A DNA stretch of 26,647 bases from an uncultured Collinsella sp. (GTDB taxonomy: Bacteria; Actinomycetota; Coriobacteriia; Coriobacteriales; Coriobacteriaceae). Shown here piece by piece: positions 1-6,966 of the stretch (position 1 is the stretch's first letter; the number at the start of each line of letters is the position of its first letter). Under the pieces are notes generated by a model. It saw nothing but the letters and a program-made list of their open reading frames with translations, made no database searches and had not been told where the DNA came from. The stretch lies in contig URNI01000016.1 in NCBI GenBank assembly GCA_900549135.1, forward strand, positions 1-26,647. Direction: 5' to 3'. Made by a program: the position numbers and the translations under genes.

Positions 1-2
1 GC

Positions 3-1052
3 CTCGCGGCTCCTGCCTACGCCGATACCGCATCCGACCTTGCCGCTGCTCGTACTAAGCTCGAGCAGATCGGTACCCAAACTCAGCAGATTTACGATGA
101 GCTCGCCACGCAGACGCAGGCGCTCGATCAGACTGCCGGCGAGATCACGCAAAAGCAGCAGGAGATCGCCGATGGTCAGGCCAAGCTCTCGACCTATGTC
201 GCCGGCGAGTACAAAACCGGTGGCCTGAGCCTACTTCAGGTTCTGACGGGCGTCGACGACCTGAGCGATATGCTCAACCGTCTGTTCTACTACGGCAAAG
301 TTTCCGATAAGCAGGCTCAGACCATTCAAGAGGTCAAGGAGCTTAAGCAGCAGCTCACCGATAAGCAGGCCGAGCAGGAAAAGAACGTCGCCGCCACGCA
401 AAAGAAGGTCGACGAGCTTAACGCCCAGCAGGCTGAAGCCCAGAACGTCGTAAACTCCCTGGATTCACAGCTGCAAGCCGAGCTTGCCGCAGAGGCCGAG
501 GCCAACGCCGCGCTGCAGGCCGGCATCAACGCCAGCACCGCCGAGAAGGCCACGGTGAGCAACGAGACTGCCGGTACGACCGAGAAGACCAACAACGGTG
601 GCCAGACCAGCAATAACAACAACCAGGGCGGCAACACTCCGGCTCCTACGCCGGCACCTGCTCCGACGCCGCAGCCCCCCACACCTGCTCCGGCTCCGAC
701 GCCTTCTGCTCCGAGCCAGTCCGTCGACGGCGGTTCTGTTGTATCGCGTGCATACAGTAAGCTTGGTTGCGCTTATTCCTGGGGCGGAATTGGCCCGAAC
801 AGCTTCGACTGCTCTGGTTTTGTTAGCTATTGCCTCACTGGTCGCTATTGCCGCCTGGGCACCACGGGTACCTTTATGGGCTGGACGCGTGTGTCCGATC
901 CGCAGCCCGGTGACGTTGTGGTCAACTCGTGCCACACCGGCATTTACATCGGTGGTGGTCAGATGATTCATGCTTCCGACTACAACACGGGTGTTATCAT
1001 CAGCTCCGTTGCCGCGGGCATGAACAATAACTACATCTTCGTGCGCTACTAA
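3..1052 (+). CDS. Secreted coiled-coil NlpC/P60 peptidoglycan hydrolase, 5' end missing
   Basis: The frame is open from the left edge, so the true start lies outside the window; the internal ATG at 270 is not the start. The first visible residues end in APAYA followed by DT, which looks like the end of a signal peptide. A long Gln/Glu/Lys/Ala-rich coiled coil follows, to about base 560, then an Asn/Gly and Pro/Ala/Thr linker (about 590-725). The C-terminal NlpC/P60 domain has the catalytic Cys in FDCSGF, a His in CHTGIYIGGG and a further His in MIHAS. The build matches PcsB/CwlO-type D,L-endopeptidases that cut stem peptides during growth and division. The exact bond cut is inferred from the family. 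A strong terminator follows the stop. Confidence 0.9.
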   Translation, partial: LAAPAYADTASDLAAARTKLEQIGTQTQQIYDELATQTQALDQTAGEITQKQQEIADGQAKLSTYVAGEYKTGGLSLLQVLTGVDDLSDMLNRLFYYGKVSDKQAQTIQEVKELKQQLTDKQAEQEKNVAATQKKVDELNAQQAEAQNVVNSLDSQLQAELAAEAEANAALQAGINASTAEKATVSNETAGTTEKTNNGGQTSNNNNQGGNTPAPTPAPAPTPQPPTPAPAPTPSAPSQSVDGGSVVSRAYSKLGCAYSWGGIGPNSFDCSGFVSYCLTGRYCRLGTTGTFMGWTRVSDPQPGDVVVNSCHTGIYIGGGQMIHASDYNTGVIISSVAAGMNNNYIFVRY

Positions 1053-1075
1053 GTATTCAGATAAAGCAAACGGAT

Positions 1076-1116
1076 ATGGACCTCGTGGCTTTGAGTCATG
1101 GGGTCCATTCTTTTAC
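1076..1116 (+). terminator. Intrinsic terminator of the NlpC/P60 gene
   Basis: Bases 1076-1089 pair with 1095-1108 in a 14-bp stem that includes three G-T pairs and closes on a TTTGA loop. A T-rich run (TCTTTT) follows directly. It lies 24 bases after the stop codon. Confidence 0.85.
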
Positions 1117-1126
1117 CTTTCGTGCA

Positions 1127-1161
1127 GGTCGCTATCTAGTTTTGAATACTAGATAGCGACC
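1127..1161. promoter_or_regulatory. Perfect 14-bp inverted repeat upstream of degV, candidate operator
   Basis: The arms 1127-1140 and 1148-1161 are exact reverse complements around a 7-base spacer, TTTGAAT. No T-run follows, so it is not a terminator. It ends about 20 bases before a TATAAT hexamer at 1182-1187 that I take as the degV -10; no good -35 is visible, and the repeat occupies that area. The central 27 bases (1130-1156) recur with four differences at 2802-2828, in the DUF1836 regulator promoter. This suggests both are bound by the same protein, possibly that regulator. Confidence 0.6.
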
Positions 1162-1181
1162 CAATCGGTCTGCAAGATGGC

Positions 1182-1187
1182 TATAAT
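1182..1187 (+). promoter_or_regulatory. Probable -10 element of degV
   Basis: A consensus TATAAT lies 30 bases upstream of the degV start. No TTGACA-like -35 is found at 16-18 bases spacing (the region reads ACCCAA). The promoter may be weak or depend on a protein bound at the inverted repeat just upstream. Confidence 0.5.
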
Positions 1188-1216
1188 TGTTAGGGAACAA
1201 TTAGAAAGGACCCTCT

Positions 1217-2083
1217 ATGAGCTGGGCACTTATCTCCGATTCAAGCTGCAACCTCCGCGATTGGCAACCGACCGCGCCCCATACCACCTTTTCATTTGCG
1301 CCCCTCAAAATTCGAGTGGGGGAGCGTGAATTCGTCGATGACCTTTCGCTTGATGTTCATGAGCTCAACTGCGCTGTTCAGGCGGAGACGAACGCTTCTT
1401 CGAGCGCTTGTCCCAGCGTAGGGGAGTGGGCCGAGCTCTTCAAATTGGCAGACAAGACCATCTGCATGCCGATCTCTGAGGGCGTGTCGGGCAGCTACAA
1501 CGCGGCAGCCACGGCTCGCGATATGGTTCTTGCCGAGGAACCGGACCGACAGATTCATCTAGTCAATTCACGCGCAGCTGGCGGCAAAATGGACCTCATT
1601 TTCCTGCTGTTCGACCGCTATCTTGCAAGCAACCCGGATGTCTCATTCGAGGATGCTTGCGCATACTTCGATAGTCTTGAACAGAACAGCAAAATCCTCT
1701 TCAGTTTGTGCAATTACGAAAACCTCGCCAAAGCCGGACGTATCCCTAAGGCAGCCGGCGTCATTGCCAACAAGCTCAATATCCGCATTTTGGGCACGGC
1801 GAGTGAGGCCGGTAAAATCGAACTCGTGGGACACACGCGAGGCGAAAAGAAGATGCTCAACAAGATTATCGATACCATGGAAGCCGAGGGTTTTGCCGGC
1901 GGCGAGGTCATCATCGATCACGTTGAGAACGAAGCTGGAGCACAGGCGCTTACTGACCGCATAGTCGAGCATTGGCCCGACTCCAAGACCATCATTATGC
2001 CCTGCAATGGCCTGGATTCCTATTACGCCGAGATGCACGGCCTCATCATCGGCTATGGCATGGGCGTAGCTTCGGGCAAATAA
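1217..2083 (+). CDS. DegV family fatty-acid-binding protein
   Basis: The 288-residue product has the usual length for DegV/FakB proteins, which hold a fatty acid between two domains; in Firmicutes they present it to the FakA kinase for phospholipid synthesis. Visible family marks are LISDSSCNL at the N-terminus, SGSYNAA near residue 94 and NLAKAGRIPKAAGVIAN in the second half. The ATG at 1217 has an AGAAAGGA ribosome site at a good distance. It is a single gene: a terminator precedes it and another follows. No fakA is in the window, so the lipid partner is not shown. The inverted repeat upstream suggests control by the convergent DUF1836 regulator. Confidence 0.88.
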   Translation: MSWALISDSSCNLRDWQPTAPHTTFSFAPLKIRVGEREFVDDLSLDVHELNCAVQAETNASSSACPSVGEWAELFKLADKTICMPISEGVSGSYNAAATARDMVLAEEPDRQIHLVNSRAAGGKMDLIFLLFDRYLASNPDVSFEDACAYFDSLEQNSKILFSLCNYENLAKAGRIPKAAGVIANKLNIRILGTASEAGKIELVGHTRGEKKMLNKIIDTMEAEGFAGGEVIIDHVENEAGAQALTDRIVEHWPDSKTIIMPCNGLDSYYAEMHGLIIGYGMGVASGK

Positions 2084-2094
2084 AGTCCAACCAG

Positions 2095-2146
2095 CAAAAT
2101 ACGGGCGGGACAAAGCGACAGATGGCTCTTTGTCCCGCCCGTTTTA
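2095..2146. terminator. Bidirectional terminator between degV and the DUF1836 gene
   Basis: Bases 2101-2115 pair perfectly with 2128-2142 (15 bp, GC-rich) around a 12-base loop. TTTT follows on the + strand (2142-2145). AAAAT precedes the stem (2096-2100), which gives a T-run on the minus strand. It sits between two convergent stop codons and can serve both. Confidence 0.9.
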
Positions 2147-2154
2147 TACGTCGG

Positions 2155-2766
2155 CTAGCTATTAAACCCGTTGAACTTGAGATAGCTCATCAGGTACGCT
2201 TTCGAAACAAAGGATGAAACCGCGCTGCGCACAAGCAGCGACTCACGCGTTACCTGATGCGCCGTATCGGGAACCGGCGTCTGCTCGACAGAAAACGCCG
2301 AACGAATCGATGCCTCGAGCTGATCGACCACATAGTCGAAGGCCGTCGGGGCATCGTAGCTCAAACGCTGAATGTTAAAGAGCGCCTGCACCGCAGCAAT
2401 AGGTAGCACCTGCTTAAAGATGCAGATAGCGATCAGGCGGGCAATCTGCTCGCGACCATATTGCTTTTTGACCGGAGCAGGCACCAGGCCAACCTTTACG
2501 TAGTTATTGATCATAGATGGCGTAATGATAGGCTGCTCAACGCAAAGGGACAGCGGCTCCATCCACAGCGCAACATACTCAATGACCTGGTCGCGGTAGA
2601 GCGTCACATTGGGCAACTGGTCATAGCGCGGCAGACTCAACGTATTGAGTTTGCGTACGATATCGGACTGAATAAATGCATCAGGCAACACAGTGGGCTG
2701 AATATCCTCAGGTTTAATGCTGACCGACAAATCAGACATCGGAATAACGCGTTTAACGTGATTCAT
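2155..2766 (-). CDS. DUF1836 family MerR-like transcriptional regulator
   Basis: About 203 residues. A MerR-type winged-helix segment covers roughly residues 80-125: ITPSMINNYVKVGLVPAP, then KKQYGREQIARLIAICIFK. This is the hallmark of DUF1836 proteins. The start at 2766 is chosen because GGAGG lies six bases upstream (spacer ACCTTT); the longer reading from 2868 lacks such a site and runs through the promoter. Downstream it shares a terminator with degV. Its promoter holds a copy of the degV inverted-repeat site, so self-regulation and control of degV are likely but inferred. I recall Bacillus YkrK, a repressor of htpX, as a relative; that is from memory. The ligand is unknown. Confidence 0.8.
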   Translation of the reverse strand: MNHVKRVIPMSDLSVSIKPEDIQPTVLPDAFIQSDIVRKLNTLSLPRYDQLPNVTLYRDQVIEYVALWMEPLSLCVEQPIITPSMINNYVKVGLVPAPVKKQYGREQIARLIAICIFKQVLPIAAVQALFNIQRLSYDAPTAFDYVVDQLEASIRSAFSVEQTPVPDTAHQVTRESLLVRSAVSSFVSKAYLMSYLKFNGFNS

Positions 2767-2801
2767 AAAGGTCCTCCGTTCATATTCTATATTGTATTCT
2801 A

Positions 2802-2828
2802 CGTTATCTAGTTTTGCATACCACATAG
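2802..2828. promoter_or_regulatory. Second copy of the degV operator-like site, in the DUF1836 gene promoter
   Basis: These 27 bases match 1130-1156 at 23 positions, in the same orientation on the + strand. Both contain TATCTAGTTTTG, then ATAC, then ATAG at the same spacing. In this copy the right half is less symmetric. On the minus strand it directly abuts AT-rich -10-like sequence (TAGAAT, TACAAT at about 2791-2801), so a protein bound here would cover the -35 region of the regulator's own gene. Confidence 0.6.
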
Positions 2829-2835
2829 CCGGCAA

Positions 2836-2876
2836 GAAAATTGGCGGGACAGTGCACTGATGCATCATCCCGCCAT
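2836..2876 (-). terminator. Intrinsic terminator of trxB
   Basis: TGGCGGGA (2842-2849) pairs with TCCCGCCA (2868-2875). Read on the minus strand the stem is followed by ATTTTC. It lies about 48 bases after the trxB stop and before the DUF1836 promoter. Confidence 0.75.
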
Positions 2877-2922
2877 TTAGTTAATTGATAGCAACCTTAC
2901 ATAAGATATATTATCGTACTTA

Positions 2923-3858
2923 TCAACGAAGAAATGCGTATGCGCTGGTTGCCGCTATGGCTCCATCAGAAACGGCGGTCACAACCTGGCGTAAACGCTT
3001 GGAACGGATATCGCCAGCGGCAAATAGACCTGGCGTGCGGGTCGCCATAGATTCATCAGTTAGAATGCCGCCATCAGGCGCCAAATCGACGAGATGCTCA
3101 ACAAGCTCGGTATGGGGTTGCGTGCCGGCAAAGACAAAAATGCCAAACGAGCCAGGCTCAAATGACTCGGAATGAATTTCCCCGGATGCATTGTCCTTAA
3201 AGGCGATCGTCGTTGGCATCGCTTCACCAGAAAGTTCAACAATACTAGTTTGGTACCTAATTGTAATATTGTCCTTTTCGAGTACTTTCTGAACAACGCC
3301 ATCAGGTGCACGGAACTGATCGCGACGCAAGACGATGGTCACACTGCTGGCAATGTCTGACAGGAACAGTGCCTCTTCGCATGCCGAATTGCCACCACCG
3401 ATTACAAAGACCTGTTTGCCGCGGAAGAACATGCCGTCACATGTTGCGCAATATGAAACGCCACGACCGCGATAGGTATCCTCGCCAGCGAAACCTGCCG
3501 GACGCGGCGTGGCACCCATGCAAGCGATAACGCTCGAGGCAAGCGTATCGCCCATATCGTGATGCACCGTAAACAGCGCTGCATCGGCATCGTAATCGAT
3601 ACCCGTAACCATGCTCCATGTAACCTGCGCTCCCAGCCCCTCTGCATGTTGCTGAAAACGCTCGCCGAGTTCGGCGCCACTCAAGAGCGGAATGCCCGGA
3701 TAGTTCTCGACTTCATTGGTCGTGGCGATCTGTCCACCCGACATGCCCTGCTCAATCACGGTCGTCGTCAGGTTGGCGCGCGCAGCGTAAATGGCGGCAG
3801 CATAGCCCGCGGGGCCTCCACCGACAATCGCAACATCAATCGGCTGATCGGTAGTCAT
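2923..3858 (-). CDS. trxB: Thioredoxin-disulfide reductase (FAD/NADPH)
   Basis: Transfers electrons from NADPH through FAD to thioredoxin in the cytoplasm. The 311-residue product has the FAD dinucleotide motif GGGPAG at residues 13-18, the redox pair CATC at 137-140, and a second nucleotide motif GGGNSAC at 154-160. The closing FAD-binding stretch GLFAAGDIR is near the C-terminus. The start at 3858 has an AGAGGA ribosome site; the longer frame from 3933 has none and would extend into the divergent promoter region. It stands alone with its own terminator; no thioredoxin gene is adjacent. A TrxB-like ferredoxin/flavodoxin reductase is unlikely because the CxxC motif is intact. Confidence 0.93.
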   Translation of the reverse strand: MTTDQPIDVAIVGGGPAGYAAAIYAARANLTTTVIEQGMSGGQIATTNEVENYPGIPLLSGAELGERFQQHAEGLGAQVTWSMVTGIDYDADAALFTVHHDMGDTLASSVIACMGATPRPAGFAGEDTYRGRGVSYCATCDGMFFRGKQVFVIGGGNSACEEALFLSDIASSVTIVLRRDQFRAPDGVVQKVLEKDNITIRYQTSIVELSGEAMPTTIAFKDNASGEIHSESFEPGSFGIFVFAGTQPHTELVEHLVDLAPDGGILTDESMATRTPGLFAAGDIRSKRLRQVVTAVSDGAIAATSAYAFLR

Positions 3859-3975
3859 GGAATATCCTCTCGTCGATACATTGACGTTCTTTGCGCTCAT
3901 ACCCAAATTTAGACGAACGTGACACTCATGCACTACAATGATTCCTTGCGAAACTAAGATGAAGGGGAGTTATCG

Positions 3976-5277
3976 ATGGATCAAACGCAGACGGGCAATA
4001 GCGCTCCCCTGCCCATGCAAGCCACTCCCCAACCGGAGCAAATGACAGTTTTACCTGCACAAAAACCCCTAGTAACCATTGTGCACGCATCAGTTGGATC
4101 GGGTCACAAAGCCGCCGCCAACGCGATTGCACAAGCATTTGACCTTATCCGCGGCACCAAGGGAATCCCTGAGGATATTGAGATCGAAGTCCTGGATATC
4201 CTAGATTTTGGACGCATTAGGTTCGATGGTAATAAAACAGCAGCGTCGTTTACCGGCGCCACGCGTCCCATTTACGACCTGACCTGGCGATATACGCTTA
4301 CAGGACATCTGCTCTGGGGCGGCGGCACAGCATGGTCACGAATTATGTTCCCCGCCTTCAACGAATACGTCCGGACCCGCAGGCCCATAGCCGTGGTAGC
4401 AACGCACATCACGGCAGCCAATGTTGCCGTGGGCGCTCGCGTAATTACGGGTATCGATTATCCGGTCATCTGCGTACCAACAGACTATGAAGTCGAAGGC
4501 TTTTGGCCCCACAAGGACACCGACCTATTCTGCGTAGCCAACGAGTTTATGGCCGAAACGCTGCGCCCGCGCAAGGTTCCCGAGTCAAAGATCCGCATAA
4601 CGGGCATTCCCATTCGTGCCGGTTTCGATTCAGATTACAAACGCGAAGATGAGCTCAGCAAGTTCAATCTCCCCATAGACAAAACCGTCGTATTAGTGAT
4701 GGCCGGCGCCAGTTTGCCTCAACCATACGTGCGTTTCCGTGCCGCGATGGACCACACGCTCCCCTTCTTACGCAGCTTTGAGGACATGCACTTTGTCTTT
4801 TTACCGGGCAAGGATAAGGAATACGCCACCCGACTCAAAACGCTCTTCGACGCCATGAAGCTCGACAACGTGACGGTACTGGACTACGTAGATGACATGG
4901 CGGCCCTCATGCACGGCTGCGACCTGGCAATCCTCAAATCGGGCGGGCTCACCGTCACCGAGTGCCTATGCGCGCATCTGCCGATGATCCTACTGGGCAA
5001 ATCATACGGTCAGGAAAAGGCCAACACCACGATGCTCACCGGCACGGGCGCCAGCATGCATGTCACCACCGCACGTGAACTCATCGTAACCCTTCGTCAC
5101 TTGCACGACCATCCCGAATCACTCAAAGCCCTACTCATCAACGGCGAAGTACTACGCCGCCCCCACGCAGCCGAAGACATAGCCATCGCAACCATGGAGC
5201 TAGTAGGCAAGCCCCAAAAGCGCAAACGAGCCTTCTGCCGCTTCTACTGGGGCGGAAAACCCGCGCATATCCGCTAG
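3976..5277 (+). CDS. MGDG-synthase/UgtP-type diacylglycerol glycosyltransferase
   Basis: The family moves glucose or galactose from a UDP-sugar to diacylglycerol at the inner membrane face, making glycolipids used as membrane lipids and as lipoteichoic-acid anchors. The 433-residue product has the MGDG-synthase N-terminal loop (VTIVHASVGSGHKAAAN, about residues 33-49). It also has the GT28/GT-B donor-binding region LKSGGLTVTE (about 320-329), followed by GQEKAN. Residues 1-30 are a Pro/Gln-rich extension before the fold. The ATG at 3976 follows AAGGGGAG. It is divergent from trxB, with a possible TACAAT -10 at 3934. Sugar and processivity cannot be read from sequence. Confidence 0.85.
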   Translation: MDQTQTGNSAPLPMQATPQPEQMTVLPAQKPLVTIVHASVGSGHKAAANAIAQAFDLIRGTKGIPEDIEIEVLDILDFGRIRFDGNKTAASFTGATRPIYDLTWRYTLTGHLLWGGGTAWSRIMFPAFNEYVRTRRPIAVVATHITAANVAVGARVITGIDYPVICVPTDYEVEGFWPHKDTDLFCVANEFMAETLRPRKVPESKIRITGIPIRAGFDSDYKREDELSKFNLPIDKTVVLVMAGASLPQPYVRFRAAMDHTLPFLRSFEDMHFVFLPGKDKEYATRLKTLFDAMKLDNVTVLDYVDDMAALMHGCDLAILKSGGLTVTECLCAHLPMILLGKSYGQEKANTTMLTGTGASMHVTTARELIVTLRHLHDHPESLKALLINGEVLRRPHAAEDIAIATMELVGKPQKRKRAFCRFYWGGKPAHIR

Positions 5278-5302
5278 TCGAATGTCCGCCGCTCTGTCGG
5301 AG

Positions 5303-5394
5303 CCGCCCTTATATCGTTCCACGCGCAGTTTCGCAGCGAGCGAAGCGATGCGAGAATGTTTGAGCATGGAATGATATAGGTAAGCCACGGGCGG
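5303..5394. other. Long imperfect hairpin between convergent genes
   Basis: Between the glycosyltransferase and dut stops, bases 5310-5321 pair with 5367-5378 (12 bp, one G-T). An outer GC stem pairs 5303-5308 with 5389-5394, and an inner one pairs TCGCA 5331-5335 with TGCGA 5349-5353. The core carries GCGAGCGAAGCGA. There is no clear T-run on either strand. It may be a termination or transcript-stabilising structure, or a REP-like intergenic element; the window has no second copy that I can see. Confidence 0.5.
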
Positions 5395-5410
5395 GAGGGA
5401 TACGAGCGCC

Positions 5411-5854
5411 CTAGGCGACGCCGCTGGAGCCGAAGCCTCCGTTGCCTCGGTCGGTTTCGTCTAGTTCTTCTACTTCTATGAGGTTAACCGTGGGGACTTC
5501 TTGGATGACGAGTTGAGCTATGCGGTCGCCTTTGTTGATTTGGATGTTGTTGGTGGGATCCAGGTTAATGAGGATAACCTTGAGTTCTCCTCGGTAGTGG
5601 GCGTCGATGAGACCCGGCGTATTGACTATAGACAGGCCCTGCTTGATGGCTAAGCCGCTTCGGGGCTGGACGAAGCCGGCGTAGCCATCGGGCAGGGCGA
5701 TGGCCAGCCCAGTAGACACCAGACGACGTTCGAAGGGCTTCAGGACGCAGTCCTCGTTGGAGCGCAGATCCAAGCCGGCATCGGTGGGATGGGCGTATTT
5801 GGGAAGCTCGACGGTGGGGTCGAGACGCTTTATGTTGACGGTAATGTTGGACAT
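5411..5854 (-). CDS. dut: dUTP diphosphatase
   Basis: Hydrolyses dUTP to dUMP and pyrophosphate, keeping uracil out of DNA and feeding dTMP synthesis. The 147-residue trimeric-type enzyme shows all five motifs: DAGLDL, PRSGLA, GLIDAHYRGEL (which holds the catalytic Asp), GDRIAQLV and the C-terminal RGNGGFGSSG that closes over the site. It starts 4 bases after the nrdR stop, with AGGTGA overlapping the nrdR end, so it is probably translated from the same message. This places it downstream of the SOS-type LysM promoter. Confidence 0.95.
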   Translation of the reverse strand: MSNITVNIKRLDPTVELPKYAHPTDAGLDLRSNEDCVLKPFERRLVSTGLAIALPDGYAGFVQPRSGLAIKQGLSIVNTPGLIDAHYRGELKVILINLDPTNNIQINKGDRIAQLVIQEVPTVNLIEVEELDETDRGNGGFGSSGVA

Positions 5855-5858
5855 GGAA

Positions 5859-6302
5859 TCACCTTAGCTTGTCGAGCTCTTGCAGAAACTCATCGACGTC
5901 TTTGAAATCGCGGTAGACCGAGGCAAAGCGGATGTACGCCACCTTGTCGATCTTGGCCAAGCGCTTGAGCACCATGTCACCCAACTCATGGGACGTGACG
6001 GCCGTCAGCGTACGAGAACGCAGCTCGACCTCGATATCGTCGATAATCTCATTGAGCTTCTTAGTGTCGATATCACGCTTGATGGTGGCGCGCATCAAAC
6101 CGACGAGCAGCTTATTGCGATCGAACCGCTGCTTAGTTCCGTCCGACTTAATGACCTCAATTGGGTCTTCGCATCGCTCGAACGTTGTAAAGCGGTAGTT
6201 ACACGAGCAACATTCGCGACGGCGCTTAATGGTGTTATTTGACTCCTGCATACGGGAATCAACGACGCGGGTATGTGCCTTGCCGCATTTGGGACAGCGC
6301 AT
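5859..6302 (-). CDS. nrdR: Ribonucleotide reductase repressor NrdR
   Basis: Zinc-ribbon and ATP-cone repressor that senses nucleotides and represses ribonucleotide reductase genes. The 147-residue product is of standard size. Zinc cysteines are C3, C6, C31 and C34, VVDSR follows the first pair, and the ATP cone covers about residues 46-136. The start at 6302 has AGGAGG four bases upstream. No nrd gene or NrdR box is in the window. It follows the LysM gene by 51 bases and precedes dut by 4, so it is probably in that operon. A perfect inverted repeat covers its ribosome site and start (separate entry). Confidence 0.95.
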   Translation of the reverse strand: MRCPKCGKAHTRVVDSRMQESNNTIKRRRECCSCNYRFTTFERCEDPIEVIKSDGTKQRFDRNKLLVGLMRATIKRDIDTKKLNEIIDDIEVELRSRTLTAVTSHELGDMVLKRLAKIDKVAYIRFASVYRDFKDVDEFLQELDKLR

Positions 6303-6340
6303 GGTACCTCCTCTTAAACGATAACAAGGGTACCATGCGC
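6297..6340 (-). promoter_or_regulatory. Perfect 12-bp inverted repeat enclosing the nrdR ribosome site and start
   Basis: GCGCATGGTACC at 6297-6308 and its exact complement at 6329-6340 flank 20 bases. In the mRNA the Shine-Dalgarno AAGAGGA falls in the loop, its last GG in the stem, and the AUG start of nrdR wholly in the 3' arm. No T-run follows, so it is not an intrinsic terminator. As RNA it would hinder nrdR initiation unless opened; as DNA it could be an operator. Function is inferred. Confidence 0.65.
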
Positions 6341-6353
6341 AGCGCGATAATGA

Positions 6354-6806
6354 TTACGAACGAGCAGGAACCTTAAGATGCGCACCGGCGGCGAGCGAAC
6401 CATGCTCCAGATGATTGACGTTACGGATCATGTCGGAAGTCTCTTGCGTGGAAAGGCCTTCGATTGGATATTCCTCGGCAAGCGACCAAAGAGAATCACC
6501 AGGCTGAACGCGAATGGTCTCGTAGGTAACGTTGGAAACGGACTCGGCATACGCGGCGTGACGAGCGCTAAAGACCGAAGTAGCGAGGACAAAGAAGAGC
6601 GTAAGCGCAACGGCAACGGCAACAATCGTCGGAACCTTCAGGGCAACGCGGGCCGGCGCGACCGCAGCCTGCTGATTGCGAGCAGGCTTTACGGTCAAAG
6701 GCTGAAAGTCGGAGCGGCCACCCTGAACAACCGTAAAAGTGGGCTCTGCAGGCGTCTCGAGCTTAAGGGCGAGGTTTCCCTGGACCATATTCGTTGCGTT
6801 CATCAT
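6354..6806 (-). CDS. LysM-domain membrane protein, likely SOS division inhibitor (ChiZ/YneA type)
   Basis: The 150-residue product has a cytoplasmic N-terminus of about 55 residues, one membrane segment (about 58-80: VPTIVAVAVALTLFFVLATS) and an external LysM peptidoglycan-binding domain (about 97-148). The LysM region includes IRVQPGDSLWSLAEEYP and ends in LKVPARS. Divergent pairing with lexA and adjacency to nrdR match mycobacterial ChiZ (Rv2719c) and recall Bacillus YneA, both SOS-induced division blockers. A good promoter overlapped by two LexA boxes supports SOS control. AGGAG precedes two in-frame ATGs (6806 and 6803); either may be used. Division inhibition is inferred; no hydrolase domain is present. 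Confidence 0.8.
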   Translation of the reverse strand: MMNATNMVQGNLALKLETPAEPTFTVVQGGRSDFQPLTVKPARNQQAAVAPARVALKVPTIVAVAVALTLFFVLATSVFSARHAAYAESVSNVTYETIRVQPGDSLWSLAEEYPIEGLSTQETSDMIRNVNHLEHGSLAAGAHLKVPARS

Positions 6807-6873
6807 GTTCTCCTCTCGCGTGTTTTGCTGAGAACAGTTTTATCAAGCCGCGCGGACAAAAATGTCTAGCGCG

Positions 6874-6887
6874 AGAACGAATGTTCG
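6874..6887. promoter_or_regulatory. LexA (SOS) box 1 of the lexA/LysM divergent region
   Basis: AGAACGAATGTTCG fits the Gram-positive LexA core GAAC-N4-GTTC exactly. It lies next to the expected transcription start of the LysM gene. Confidence 0.8.
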
Positions 6888-6893
6888 GTTATT

Positions 6894-6921
6894 ATTATCT
6901 TCGAACAGTTGTTCCTGTCAA
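6894..6921 (-). promoter_or_regulatory. Promoter of the LysM-nrdR-dut operon
   Basis: On the minus strand a consensus TTGACA (+ coordinates 6916-6921) is followed after 16 bases by GATAAT (6894-6899). LexA box 2 fills the spacer, and box 1 lies just downstream of the -10. This predicts tight LexA repression. Confidence 0.75.
6902..6915. promoter_or_regulatory. LexA (SOS) box 2
   Basis: CGAACAGTTGTTCC has the full GAAC-N4-GTTC core. It sits in the spacer of the LysM promoter and upstream of lexA. Confidence 0.85.
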
Positions 6922-6929
6922 GCAAAATT

Positions 6930-6943
6930 CGAACATTTGTTTG
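6930..6943. promoter_or_regulatory. LexA (SOS) box 3, lexA-proximal
   Basis: CGAACATTTGTTTG matches the core with one change (GTTT for GTTC). It ends 23 bases before the lexA start and probably mediates lexA self-repression. I could not place the lexA promoter with confidence. Confidence 0.75.
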
Positions 6944-6966
6944 ACATGGGTAGAGAGGATGCCCTG

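Noticed and set aside
270..1052. NlpC/P60 gene starting at 270
   Set aside because: The frame stays open to the left edge with coiled-coil sequence and a signal-peptide end, so 270 is an internal Met.
1127..1161. Inverted repeat as a second terminator of the NlpC/P60 gene
   Set aside because: It has no T-run on either strand, a good terminator already lies at 1076-1116, and its core recurs in another promoter.
3859..3933. N-terminal extension of thioredoxin reductase
   Set aside because: The extension lacks a ribosome site and family similarity; the ATG at 3858 has AGAGGA upstream and gives the standard N-terminus.
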